This document shows positions 19,196 through 27,073 of a stretch of DNA of 64,000 nucleotides, piece after piece. Location of the stretch: positions 179,756 to 243,755 of the forward strand of contig NZ_MBFM01000002.1 of assembly GCF_001696715.1 (NCBI RefSeq), given 5' to 3'. The notes beneath the pieces are model-generated. The model worked only from the letters and a program-made list of their open reading frames with translations. It was not told the origin of the DNA and made no database searches. The position numbers were made by a program, and so were the translations under genes. Position 1 is the first letter of the stretch, and each line of letters starts with the position of its first letter. The DNA is from Thauera phenolivorans (GTDB taxonomy: Bacteria; Pseudomonadota; Gammaproteobacteria; Burkholderiales; Rhodocyclaceae).

Positions 19196-19461
19196 GCGTG
19201 CCCGAACGTCTTCGCGAACGCCTGACGGCGCTCTCCCCGCTCGAGATCGACATCCAGGACGACAGCGCCCTGCACGCGGGGCATGCCGGTGCGCGCGACG
19301 GCGGCGGGCATTACCGCCTGTACATCGTCTCGGCCGCGTTCGAGGGCAGGAACACGGTCGCCCGTCATCGACTCGTCTACGAGGCGGTCGGCGACATGAT
19401 GAAGAAGGAAATCCACGCGCTCGCCATCCGTGCCGTTTCGGCCTCCGAGGCCGGCAAGTAA
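19192..19461 (+). CDS. bolA: BolA family protein
   Basis: An 89-residue BolA/IbaG-type protein with the class-II KH-like fold. The conserved C-terminal segment RHRLVYEAVGDMMKKEIHAL includes the invariant His that, together with monothiol glutaredoxins, ligates 2Fe-2S clusters. The start is GTG 19192 overlapping the yciI stop (GTGA). The gene lies between yciI and a peptidyl-prolyl isomerase, a common betaproteobacterial order. Confidence 0.9.
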   Translation: MSVPERLRERLTALSPLEIDIQDDSALHAGHAGARDGGGHYRLYIVSAAFEGRNTVARHRLVYEAVGDMMKKEIHALAIRAVSASEAGK

Positions 19462-19483
19462 AACCACCCCAGAAGGAATCCAG

Positions 19484-20263
19484 ATGAAACCGTTCCAGAA
19501 CCGTCTCGCCGTCGCCGTCCTTGCGGCCTTCCTGAGCCTGCCGGCTGCCGCCCAGTCGGTCGCCACCGTCAATGGCGTCGCCATTCCCGCCTCCCGCGCC
19601 GACGCGATGATCGCGGAACAGAAAGCTCAGGGCGCGACCGACAGCGCCCAGCTGAAGGACGCGGTACGCGAGGAGCTGATCCGCCGCGAAGTGCTGAGTC
19701 AGGAAGCGAGCCGCAAGGGCCTCGACAAGAAGGGCGACGTGCAGGCGCAGATGGACATGGCCCGTCAGGCGATCCTGATCCGCGCCTATCTGCAGGACTA
19801 CGTGAAGGCGAACCCGGTCAGCGACGCCGAGCTGAAGGCCGAATACGAGACGATCAAGGGCCGCCTTGGCGACAAGGAATACAAGGCCCGTCATCTGCTG
19901 CTCGAGACCGAGGACGAGGCAAAGGCCGCCATTGCCAAGCTGAAGGGCGGGACCAAGATCGAGGACCTCGCCAAGGATTCCCGCGATCCGGGCTCGAAGG
20001 AGCGTGGCGGCGACCTCGGCTGGGCCAACCCGAATTCCTTCGTGAAGCCGTTCTCCGAGGCGATGGTGGCCCTCCAGAAGGGCAAGTTCACCACGACCCC
20101 GGTCAAGAGCGACTTCGGCTACCACGTCATCCTGCTGGAGGACGTACGCGACCTCAAGGCGCCCGCGTTTGACGAGGTCAAGCCGCAGCTGCAGCAGCGC
20201 CTGCAGCAGCAGAAGATCGAGCAGCACATGATGGAACTGCGTAACAAGGCCAAGGTGCAGTAA
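19484..20263 (+). CDS. periplasmic PpiC-type (parvulin) peptidyl-prolyl isomerase
   Basis: A 259-residue exported folding factor. A signal peptide covers residues 1-23 (LAVAVLAAFLSLPAAAQ). An N-terminal SurA/trigger-like helical part is followed by a parvulin domain (about 131-222), recognised by YKARHLLLE, GGDLGW and FGYHVILLED, and a C-terminal helix. It should assist outer-membrane or secreted protein folding. ATG 19484 has an AAGGA ribosome site. The gene ends the yciB operon just before a strong terminator. Confidence 0.9.
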   Translation: MKPFQNRLAVAVLAAFLSLPAAAQSVATVNGVAIPASRADAMIAEQKAQGATDSAQLKDAVREELIRREVLSQEASRKGLDKKGDVQAQMDMARQAILIRAYLQDYVKANPVSDAELKAEYETIKGRLGDKEYKARHLLLETEDEAKAAIAKLKGGTKIEDLAKDSRDPGSKERGGDLGWANPNSFVKPFSEAMVALQKGKFTTTPVKSDFGYHVILLEDVRDLKAPAFDEVKPQLQQRLQQQKIEQHMMELRNKAKVQ

Positions 20264-20312
20264 GCCCTCGGCTCCGTGCGGCGCGCCGCGCCGCACGCGC
20301 AGGCTCAAAAAA

Positions 20313-20347
20313 GAATGGCCGACGGGGATTCCGCCGGCCATTCCTTT
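20313..20347. terminator. bidirectional intrinsic terminator
   Basis: GAATGGCCG (20313-20321) and CGGCCATTC (20335-20343) form a perfect 9-bp stem with a 13-nt loop. On the plus strand CTTTTC follows. On the minus strand the stem is followed by a run of six T (plus-strand A-run 20307-20312). It separates the convergent ppiC and acyl-CoA dehydrogenase genes. Confidence 0.8.
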
Positions 20348-20348
20348 T

Positions 20349-20380
20349 CATGCCGCCCCCCTTCCAGGGCGGGCGGCATG
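20349..20380. repeat. inverted repeat beside the terminator
   Basis: CATGCCGCCC (20349-20358) and GGGCGGCATG (20371-20380) are perfect 10-bp arms around a 12-nt loop, 4 bases before the acyl-CoA dehydrogenase stop. It probably contributes a second hairpin to that transcript's 3' end. Confidence 0.55.
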
Positions 20381-20383
20381 CGC

Positions 20384-22180
20384 TCAGAACAGATCTTCAG
20401 GCATTTCGAGTGCGCCAGCGGCGCCATTGACGACCGTGTAGGACAGCCCGCCCGCCTGCGACATCACGTGGTCCGCGTAGAAGCGGGCGGTGATGATCTT
20501 CGCACGATAGAAATCGGCATCGCCGTCACCCGCAGCGAGCTTCTCCTGGGCGACGAGCGCGGCGCGCGCCATCTGCCAGCCACCGGCGACGATGCCGAGC
20601 AGCTTGAGGAAGGGCACGGAGCCGACCGAGGCCGCCTTGATGTCCGCCTTGTAGGTGGCGAGGATGAAGGCGACCGCTTCCTCGACGGCGACCACGCCCG
20701 CGGCGAGCGACTTGCGGATCGCGGCGAAGGCCTCGCCCTCGGTGGCGGCCAGCTGATCCCCAACCGCGCGCATCTCGTCCAGCACCAGGCCGATGACTTC
20801 GCCATTGTCGCGCGCGACCTTGCGGCCGATCAGGTCGTTGGCCTGGATCGCGGTCGTGCCCTCGTAGATCGGGGTGATGCGGGCGTCGCGGAAGTACTGC
20901 GCCGCACCGGTCTCCTCGATGTAGCCCATGCCGCCGTGCACCTGCACGCCAGTCGAGGCGATGTCCACCGAGGTCTCGGTGAACCAGCCCTTGACCACCG
21001 GAATCATCAGGTCGACGAAGGCCTGGCTCTTCGCCCGCACGGATTCGTCGGCGTGACGGTGAGCCTTGTCGCTGGCGGCGGCGACCACGAAGGCGATCGC
21101 GCGCATCGCCTCGGTGTGGCTGCGCATCCACATCAGCATGCGGCGCACGTCGGCGTGCTTGATGATCGCGACCTTCGGGCCACCGCGCACGCCGGCCTCG
21201 GTGCCCTGAATGCGGTCCTTGGCGTACTGGCGGGCGAGCTGGTAGGCACTCTCGGACAGCGCCAGGCCTTCCAGACCGACCGCGAAGCGCGCCTCGTTCA
21301 TCATGATGAACATGTACTCGAGGCCGCGGTTCGGCTCGCCGACCAGGGTGCCGATCGCACCGCCGTTGTCGCCGAAGGCGAGCACCGCGGTCGGGCTGCC
21401 ATGGATGCCGAGCTTGTGTTCGATGGACACGCACTGCACGTCGTTGCGTGCGCCGAGGCTGCCGTCGGCGTTGACCATGAATTTCGGCACGACGAACAGC
21501 GAGATGCCCTTCACGCCTTCGGGCGCGTCCGGCAGGCGGGCGAGCACGAGGTGGATGATGTTCTCGGTGAGGTCGTGGTCGCCGTAGGTGATGAAGATCT
21601 TCTGGCCGAAGATCTTGTAGGTGCCGTCACCCTGCGGCTCGGCCTTGCTGCGCACCGCGGCGAGGTCGGAGCCGGCGTTGGGCTCGGTCAGGTTCATGGT
21701 GCCCGTCCATTCGCCCGACACCATCTTGGGCAGGTACATCGCCTTCTGCTCGTCGCTGCCGGTGAGCAGCAGCGCTTCGATCGCGCCATTGGTCAGCATC
21801 GGGCAGAGGGTGAAGGAGACGTTGGCCGAGTTCCACATTTCAGTGACCGCGGTGCCGATCAGCGAGGGCAGGCCCTGGCCGCCGAACTCGGGCTCGGCTG
21901 CGAGCGCGGCCCAGCCGGACTCGGAGAACTGGGTGTAGGCGTCCTTCCAGCCGGGCACGGTCTTGACATCACCATCGACCCACTTCGCGCCTTCCTGGTC
22001 GCCGATCCAGTTGAGCGGAGCGAGCACACCACTGGCGAACTTGTCCGCCTCTTCCAGGATGGCGTCGACGAGGTCGACCGAGACTTCCTCGTTGCCCGGC
22101 AGGGCCGCGACTTCGTCGAGGCTGGCGAGCTCGCGCATGACGAATTGCATGTCACGAATCGGTGCAGAGTAGTTGCTCAT
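20384..22180 (-). CDS. acyl-CoA dehydrogenase
   Basis: A 598-residue flavoprotein of the long acyl-CoA dehydrogenase group with an extra C-terminal domain (as in DmdC and related FadE-like enzymes). FAD and substrate blocks are MNLTEPNAGSDLAAVRSKA and GIHGSPTAVL. The catalytic base is Glu440 in ITPIYEGTTAIQANDL. It oxidises an acyl-CoA to the 2-enoyl-CoA and passes electrons to ETF, whose genes lie upstream on the same strand. Chain length cannot be read from the sequence; a methylthiopropionyl-CoA substrate is one alternative. Confidence 0.92.
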   Translation of the reverse strand: MSNYSAPIRDMQFVMRELASLDEVAALPGNEEVSVDLVDAILEEADKFASGVLAPLNWIGDQEGAKWVDGDVKTVPGWKDAYTQFSESGWAALAAEPEFGGQGLPSLIGTAVTEMWNSANVSFTLCPMLTNGAIEALLLTGSDEQKAMYLPKMVSGEWTGTMNLTEPNAGSDLAAVRSKAEPQGDGTYKIFGQKIFITYGDHDLTENIIHLVLARLPDAPEGVKGISLFVVPKFMVNADGSLGARNDVQCVSIEHKLGIHGSPTAVLAFGDNGGAIGTLVGEPNRGLEYMFIMMNEARFAVGLEGLALSESAYQLARQYAKDRIQGTEAGVRGGPKVAIIKHADVRRMLMWMRSHTEAMRAIAFVVAAASDKAHRHADESVRAKSQAFVDLMIPVVKGWFTETSVDIASTGVQVHGGMGYIEETGAAQYFRDARITPIYEGTTAIQANDLIGRKVARDNGEVIGLVLDEMRAVGDQLAATEGEAFAAIRKSLAAGVVAVEEAVAFILATYKADIKAASVGSVPFLKLLGIVAGGWQMARAALVAQEKLAAGDGDADFYRAKIITARFYADHVMSQAGGLSYTVVNGAAGALEMPEDLF

Positions 22181-22241
22181 TGTGCTGGAACTCCAGGTTT
22201 GTCAGCAGGCGCGCGCGAGAGAAATTCCCGCTCGCAAGGTT

Positions 22242-22907
22242 TCATTTGTTCGACAGGTAGCGCTTGTCATCGAAGGCAGCGACCAGTCCGGGGCGGTAGA
22301 CCACGAGAAGGGTGACTACCGCACCGCTGAGCCACGCTTCCGCGAAGCCGAGCAGCAGGAAATACGGCAGGTAATCGGTACTGAGGAACTCCGCGCTGTA
22401 GGCGCCGGCCAGCAACAGGGCCAGCGAGGCGAGCGCCCCCTGCGCCATCACGGTCAGCGCCGCCCCGGCAAAGCTCATCACGAAAACGAAGATGAAGAAA
22501 TGCGGCGGCAGCACGCGCTCCACGACGCGTTGCAGCGCCGAGGCGAATCCCACCGGTCCGGCGACCATCAACACGAAATTGACCGGCCAGGCGGACCATT
22601 CGATTGCGCCGTTGAGCGTTATGCCGGTAAGTGCGAGCGCCATCACCAGCATCGCAAGACGCGCTCCGTAGATCAGGGTGGCAGCCATCGCACCGAGGAG
22701 ATGCAGGTTGAGGCCGGGTTTCACCCCGGCCTTCATGCTCCACATCAGGGTCAGCACGACCGCACCAGCGAGCGCCGCGTGAAGCAGGCCCTGGTCGGAC
22801 AGTCGCGACCAGGGCGCGCGTCGAAGCGCTCGGTACAGAATGACGCCGGCGGCGACCATCATGAAGCCATGCCACGCGAAGGAAAAAAGCGAAGCGGTCA
22901 GATTCAT
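22242..22907 (-). CDS. CbiM-like energy-coupling-factor permease, orphan
   Basis: A 221-residue membrane protein with about six hydrophobic segments and the CbiM-family core GLNLHLLGAMAATLIYG. Cobalt CbiM proteins begin MHIPDGFL, whose His binds metal; that motif is missing, so canonical cobalt transport is doubtful. No CbiN, CbiQ or CbiO partner is adjacent. It sits between etfA and the acyl-CoA dehydrogenase, apparently in the same transcript. An AGGA ribosome site precedes ATG 22907. The function is unknown. Confidence 0.7.
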   Translation of the reverse strand: MNLTASLFSFAWHGFMMVAAGVILYRALRRAPWSRLSDQGLLHAALAGAVVLTLMWSMKAGVKPGLNLHLLGAMAATLIYGARLAMLVMALALTGITLNGAIEWSAWPVNFVLMVAGPVGFASALQRVVERVLPPHFFIFVFVMSFAGAALTVMAQGALASLALLLAGAYSAEFLSTDYLPYFLLLGFAEAWLSGAVVTLLVVYRPGLVAAFDDKRYLSNK

Positions 22908-22932
22908 GCGGTCCTGCCGGTGCCTTTCCGGA

Positions 22933-23862
22933 TCAGATCGCGGCTGTCAGTTCCGGCACGACCTGGAACAGGTCGCCGACCAGGCCGTAGTCGGCCACCT
23001 GGAAGATCGGTGCTTCCGGATCCTTGTTGATCGCCACGATCACCTTCGAATCCTTCATGCCCGCCAGGTGCTGGATCGCGCCCGACACGCCCACCGCGAT
23101 GTACAGCTGCGGGGCGACGACCTTGCCGGTCTGGCCGACCTGGTAGTCGTTCGGGCAGTAGCCCGCATCGACCGCCGCGCGGCTCGCGCCGATCGCCGCG
23201 CCGAGCTTGTCGGCGAGCGGCTCGAGCAGGCCGTGGAAGTTCTCCGCGCTGCCCAGGCCGCGACCGCCGGCGACGATCACCTTGGCCGCGCCCAGCTCCG
23301 GGCGCTCGCTCTTGACCAGCTCGCGGCTGACCAGCGCCGACAGCCCGAGATCGGCCGCCGCCGGCACGCTCTCGACCGCGGCCGCGCCGCCCTCGCCCGC
23401 CGCCTCGAAGGCGGTGGTGCGCACGGTGATCACCTTCACCGCGTCCGCGCTCTTGACCGTGGCGAGCGCGTTGCCCGCGTAGATCGGGCGCACGAAGGTG
23501 TCGGGCGCCTCGACCGCGACGATCTCCGAGATCTGCGCCACGTCGAGCAGCGCCGCCACGCGCGGCGCCATGTTCTTGCCCGCGGGGGTGGCTGCGGCCA
23601 GGATGTGGCTGTAGCCGCCCGCCAGGCCCTTCACCAGCTCGGCCACGTTCTCCGCGCCCTGCGCCTCGTAGTGCGGCGCATCGCACACCAGCACCTTGGC
23701 CACGCCGGCGATCTTCGTCGCCGCCTCGCCGACCGCGCCGCAACCGGCGCCGGCCACCAGCACATGGACCTCGCCACCGAGCTGCGCGGCCGCGCCGACC
23801 GTGTTGAGGGTGGCCGCCTTGAGCGACTGATTGTCGTGTTCAGCAATAACCAGAATCGCCAT
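22933..23862 (-). CDS. etfA: electron transfer flavoprotein alpha subunit
   Basis: A 309-residue ETF alpha subunit. The N-terminal half begins [18 protein letters not shown], and the C-terminal FAD domain includes [29 protein letters not shown] and [19 protein letters not shown]. With EtfB it collects electrons from acyl-CoA dehydrogenases and delivers them to ETF-quinone oxidoreductase. It starts one base after the etfB stop codon. Confidence 0.96.
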   Translation of the reverse strand: MAILVIAEHDNQSLKAATLNTVGAAAQLGGEVHVLVAGAGCGAVGEAATKIAGVAKVLVCDAPHYEAQGAENVAELVKGLAGGYSHILAAATPAGKNMAPRVAALLDVAQISEIVAVEAPDTFVRPIYAGNALATVKSADAVKVITVRTTAFEAAGEGGAAAVESVPAAADLGLSALVSRELVKSERPELGAAKVIVAGGRGLGSAENFHGLLEPLADKLGAAIGASRAAVDAGYCPNDYQVGQTGKVVAPQLYIAVGVSGAIQHLAGMKDSKVIVAINKDPEAPIFQVADYGLVGDLFQVVPELTAAI

Positions 23863-23863
23863 G

Positions 23864-24613
23864 TCAGATCACCTTTGCAACGTTCTTGAGCTTGTCGACC
23901 AGTTGGGCCACGTCCGCCACCATCTCGCCCGCCTTGCGCTGCGCCGGCTCGCTCACCTTGAGCGTGGCCAGGCGCGGCGCGACATCGACCCCGAGGTCGG
24001 CCGGCTTGACCGTCTCGAGCGGCTTCTTCTTGGCCTTCATGATGTTCGGCAGGGTCGCGTAGCGCGGCTCGTTCAGGCGCAGGTCGGTGGTCACCACCGC
24101 CGGCAGCGTCACCGACAGCGTCTCCACGCCGCCGTCGATCTCGCGCATGACCGAGGCCTTGCCGTCGGCGATCGACACCTTGGAGGCGAAGGTCGCCTGC
24201 GGCCAGCCCGCCAGCGCAGCCAGCATCTGGCCGGTCTGGTTGGCGTCGTCGTCGATCGCCTGCTTGCCGCAGATCACCAGCTGCGGCTGCTCCTTGTCGC
24301 ACACCGCCTTGAGCAGCTTGGCCACCGCCAGCGGCTGCAGCTCGGCATCGGTCTCGACCAGGATGCCGCGGTCCGCGCCCATCGCCATCGCCGCGCGCAG
24401 CGTCTCCTGGCTGGCCGCCAGTCCGCAGCTCACCGCGACCACCTCGGTCGCCACGGCGGCCTCCTTCAGCCGAACCGCCTCTTCCACCCCGATCTCGTCG
24501 AACGGGTTCATGCTCATCTTCACGTTGGCGATATCCACACCGCTGCCGTCCGCCTTCACGCGGACCTTCACGTTGTAATCAACCACGCGCTTGACGGGAA
24601 CAAGGATTTTCAC
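23864..24613 (-). CDS. etfB: electron transfer flavoprotein beta subunit
   Basis: A 249-residue ETF beta subunit, of normal length, with [19 protein letters not shown] at the start, AMNPFDEIG-type sequence ([18 protein letters not shown]) and the AMP-binding loop [18 protein letters not shown]. It is the first gene of the etfB-etfA-cbiM-like-acd run. Its upstream space, shared with a divergent tetR gene, carries three matching dyads. Confidence 0.96.
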   Translation of the reverse strand: MKILVPVKRVVDYNVKVRVKADGSGVDIANVKMSMNPFDEIGVEEAVRLKEAAVATEVVAVSCGLAASQETLRAAMAMGADRGILVETDAELQPLAVAKLLKAVCDKEQPQLVICGKQAIDDDANQTGQMLAALAGWPQATFASKVSIADGKASVMREIDGGVETLSVTLPAVVTTDLRLNEPRYATLPNIMKAKKKPLETVKPADLGVDVAPRLATLKVSEPAQRKAGEMVADVAQLVDKLKNVAKVI

Positions 24614-24672
24614 TGTGCAGCGCTCCTCTTCAGGTCGTTTTCAGCAGGGCCGGCGGGGCGCCGGCTGCTTCG

Positions 24673-24678
24673 ATTATC
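24673..24678 (-). promoter_or_regulatory. candidate -10 of the etfB operon
   Basis: GATAAT (5 of 6 matches to TATAAT) is read on the minus strand 60 bases before the etfB start. The -35 region is poor. A second minus-strand -35-like TTGACG (24781 to 24776) lies inside the operator array but has only a weak -10 partner. Confidence 0.25.
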
Positions 24679-24694
24679 TCATCGCAGCTCGGAA

Positions 24695-24723
24695 TTGACA
24701 CTCGAACTGTCGCAGAACACAAT
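24695..24723 (+). promoter_or_regulatory. predicted tetR promoter
   Basis: A perfect TTGACA -35 (24695-24700), a 17-base spacer and a CACAAT -10 (24718-24723, 4 of 6). Transcription would start near 24730, inside the first operator dyad, which would allow autorepression. Confidence 0.5.
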
Positions 24724-24727
24724 CCAT

Positions 24728-24745
24728 CCATACGCAGCGGTATGG
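24728..24745. promoter_or_regulatory. operator dyad 1 in the tetR-etfB intergenic region
   Basis: CCATAC-GCAGCG-GTATGG: perfect 6-bp arms with a 6-base spacer. It shares arm sequence and spacing with two further dyads downstream, the expected pattern for a dimeric TetR-family regulator. Confidence 0.75.
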
Positions 24746-24748
24746 CTT

Positions 24749-24766
24749 GCATACGGTAGCGTATGG
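24749..24766. promoter_or_regulatory. operator dyad 2 in the tetR-etfB intergenic region
   Basis: GCATAC-GGTAGC-GTATGG. The core CATACG-GTAG-CGTATG is perfectly symmetric. Its centre is 21 bp from that of dyad 1, two helical turns, so both would face the same side of the DNA. Confidence 0.75.
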
Positions 24767-24778
24767 ACGCCTAATCGT

Positions 24779-24796
24779 CAATACTAGACCGTATGG
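24779..24796. promoter_or_regulatory. operator dyad 3 overlapping the tetR start codon
   Basis: CAATAC-TAGACC-GTATGG, one mismatch from dyad 1. The right arm includes the ATG of the regulator gene (24793). Its centre is 30 bp from that of dyad 2, about three helical turns. Confidence 0.65.
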
Positions 24797-25404
24797 AACC
24801 GACCACCAGAAAGCCCCGCACACAGCTCGACCGCTCTGCCTGGACGCGCGCCGCGATCGAGGTCCTCGCCGAGGAGGGTATCGCCGGCCTGCGGGTGGAG
24901 GTGCTGGCCAAGCGGCTCAAGGTGACCAAGGGCAGCTTTTACTGGCATTTCCAGGACCGTCGCGACCTCCTGGTGGCCATGCTCGATGAGTGGAAGGAGG
25001 GCCGCATCAAGGACATCATAAAGCAGACGCGCGCAGTTCCCGGTCGCGAGCTAGAACAGATCTACCACGTCATCGACGTCTACAGCACCAGCCGGAGCCG
25101 GCGCGGCATGCTGATCGAACTTGCGGTGCGCGACTGGGCGCGACGGGACCCGCAGGCGGCGGCGATCGTCGCCGAGGTCGACGAGGTGCGCCTGAAGTGC
25201 GCGCGCGACCTTTTCCTCGCCTGCGGCTTGCCGCTGGAGGAGGCTTCCAGTCGCTGCATGCTGCTCTATGCCTATGTGTTCGGCATTTCGCTGATGATCT
25301 ACGACAAGTTCGAGGCCGACATCCCCCGGCTCAAGCAGGACATCGCAGACGTCATCGCGCGTTCGGGCAACGCCCGCTATGCGCTGGCGAGCCCAGCGGC
25401 ATAG
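24793..25404 (+). CDS. TetR-family transcriptional regulator
   Basis: A 203-residue TetR protein. Residues about 14-60 form the DNA-binding part with the helix-turn-helix VEVLAKRLKVTKGSFYWHF, and the remaining all-helical domain would bind an effector. It is divergent from etfBA-acd and has three copies of a dyad in its promoter, so autoregulation and control of the ETF/dehydrogenase operon are the natural prediction, with an acyl-CoA a possible effector. Its 3' end overlaps the 3' end of tatD by 28 bases, tail to tail. Confidence 0.9.
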   Translation: MEPTTRKPRTQLDRSAWTRAAIEVLAEEGIAGLRVEVLAKRLKVTKGSFYWHFQDRRDLLVAMLDEWKEGRIKDIIKQTRAVPGRELEQIYHVIDVYSTSRSRRGMLIELAVRDWARRDPQAAAIVAEVDEVRLKCARDLFLACGLPLEEASSRCMLLYAYVFGISLMIYDKFEADIPRLKQDIADVIARSGNARYALASPAA

Positions 25405-26165
25405 CGCAGGCGCGGCAGCGCGGCGAGAGCGTTGCACGTGGTCGCGGCGACCGCCTCATCCACCGTGATGTCGCGCAGGCGGGCGAGCAGCTCCGCGTAG
25501 CGTCCGATGTTGGCCGGTTCGGTACGCCGCCCCTGGCCCCAGGCCGGGGGAATGTCGGGCGCATCGGTCTCGAGCACGATCGCCTCGAGGGGCAGCGCTG
25601 CGGCGAGGCCGCGAATCCGGCTCGAGCCCTCGAAGGTCATCGCGCCCCCGAAGCCGAGGCGGAAGCCGAGCGCGATGAAGGCTTCGGCCTGCTGCCGGCT
25701 GCCATTGAAGGAGTGGGCGATCCCGCCGGGCACCTCGATTCGCCTGAGCTGCTTGAGGATGGCGTCCTGCGCGCGTCGCAGATGCAGGATGACGGGCAGC
25801 CCATGCTTGCGCGCCAGCCGCAACTGGGCGACGAAATAGCGCTCCTGCAGCGCCGGGTCCACGTCGGTGACGAAATGATCGAGCCCAATCTCGCCGACCG
25901 CGACGACCTCGCTTTCCGCGAGCCGCTCGTCGAGGAGCTCGAGGTCCTCCTCGCGCGCGCCGCCGACATACATCGGGTGAATGCCATAGGCGTGGGCGAC
26001 GTCGCGATGGACGCGCGCCAGCCGGGCCACCGCATCGAAGTTGGCAGCCTCGACCGCGGGGACCACGAACGCGCCGACACCGCCGGCGCGCGCGGCAGCG
26101 ATGGCCGCGTCGCGGTCGGCCTCGAACGCGGCGGCATCGAGGTGGATGTGGGTGTCTACCAGCAC
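25377..26165 (-). CDS. TatD-family metal-dependent hydrolase
   Basis: A 262-residue TIM-barrel hydrolase. Metal ligands are the two His of VDTHIHL, Glu of VGEIGLD, His of VILHLRRA, His of IAHSFNG and Asp of ETDAPDIPP. TatD proteins are reported 3'-5' DNases and quality-control hydrolases. The start is uncertain: GTG 26165 gives the family-like VLVDTHIHLD and avoids overlap with the upstream gene, while ATG 26222 adds 19 poor residues. It ends the acyl-CoA synthetase/hydratase run. Confidence 0.88.
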   Translation of the reverse strand: MLVDTHIHLDAAAFEADRDAAIAAARAGGVGAFVVPAVEAANFDAVARLARVHRDVAHAYGIHPMYVGGAREEDLELLDERLAESEVVAVGEIGLDHFVTDVDPALQERYFVAQLRLARKHGLPVILHLRRAQDAILKQLRRIEVPGGIAHSFNGSRQQAEAFIALGFRLGFGGAMTFEGSSRIRGLAAALPLEAIVLETDAPDIPPAWGQGRRTEPANIGRYAELLARLRDITVDEAVAATTCNALAALPRLRYAAGLASA

Positions 26166-26178
26166 CGGAGGGCCGGGC

Positions 26179-26979
26179 TCAGCGCCCCTTCCACTGCGGC
26201 GGACGCTTGCCGATGAAGGCATCGATGCCTTCGGCGGCGTCCTCGCTCATCATGTTGCACGCCATCACTTCGCCGGCGAGCTGATAGGCGGCATCGAGTC
26301 CCATCTCAAGCTGCTTGTAGAACATCTGCTTGCCGGCTCCGATCGCCACCGCCGATTTCGCCACGATCGCGCCCGCGAGGCGGGCGACCTCGTCGTCGAG
26401 CTGCTCGAGCGGCACCACGCGATTGAGCAGGCCGCGGCGCTGGGCCTCCGCGGCGTCGATGAAGTCGCCGGTGACGAGCATCTCGAAGGCCTGCTTGCGC
26501 CCCATGTTGCGCGACAGGCCGACGCTCGGGGTGGCGCAGAAGAGGCCCACGTTGATGCCGGACACCGCAAAGCGCGCCACGTCGGCCGCGACCGCGAGAT
26601 CGCACATCGACACCAGCTGGCAGCCGGCGGCGGTGGCGATGCCGTGCACCCGCGCGATCACCGGCTGCGGCAGCTCGGTTAGCTTCATCATCAACTTGCT
26701 GCACAGGCGGAACAACGCCTGCTGGTAGCCGAGGTTATGGTTGGCCCGCATCTGCTTGAGATCGTGTCCGGCGCAGAAAGCCTTGCCGGCGCCGGCGATC
26801 ACCACGACACGGACGCGCTCGTCCTGCGCGATCGCGTCGAGTTCGGCGATAAGCGCCTCGATAAGTTCAGACGACAAGGTGTTGAACTGGCTGGGCCGGT
26901 TCAGGGTCAGGGTCGTCACACCGCCATCGTCGCTTCGCACGACCAGGGCTTCGTCGACCGGGGTTGGAACAGCGCTCAC
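26179..26979 (-). CDS. enoyl-CoA hydratase/isomerase-like protein, ECHDC3 type
   Basis: A 266-residue crotonase-fold protein. The CoA-binding and oxyanion blocks are AFCAGHDLKQM and VHGIATAAGCQLVSMCDLAVA. The two catalytic Glu residues of classical hydratase (rat positions 144 and 164) align with Gln121 and Gly141, as in the ECHDC3 subgroup. It probably does not hydrate enoyl-CoA by the standard mechanism. It lies between an acyl-CoA synthetase and tatD on the same strand, so a role in acyl-CoA handling is likely but unproven. Confidence 0.88.
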   Translation of the reverse strand: MSAVPTPVDEALVVRSDDGGVTTLTLNRPSQFNTLSSELIEALIAELDAIAQDERVRVVVIAGAGKAFCAGHDLKQMRANHNLGYQQALFRLCSKLMMKLTELPQPVIARVHGIATAAGCQLVSMCDLAVAADVARFAVSGINVGLFCATPSVGLSRNMGRKQAFEMLVTGDFIDAAEAQRRGLLNRVVPLEQLDDEVARLAGAIVAKSAVAIGAGKQMFYKQLEMGLDAAYQLAGEVMACNMMSEDAAEGIDAFIGKRPPQWKGR

Positions 26980-27073
26980 GTCTCTACTCCTCTTTTCATT
27001 CTGGATCGGGGATTGAACTCATAGGCGCCCGGTGCCCGCCACCCCCGGCGGACATCGGGCGCCGGCGCGGACC

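Noticed and set aside
20276-22315. A plus-strand open frame opposite the acyl-CoA dehydrogenase
   Set aside because: No domain or ribosome site; the dehydrogenase on the other strand explains the region fully.
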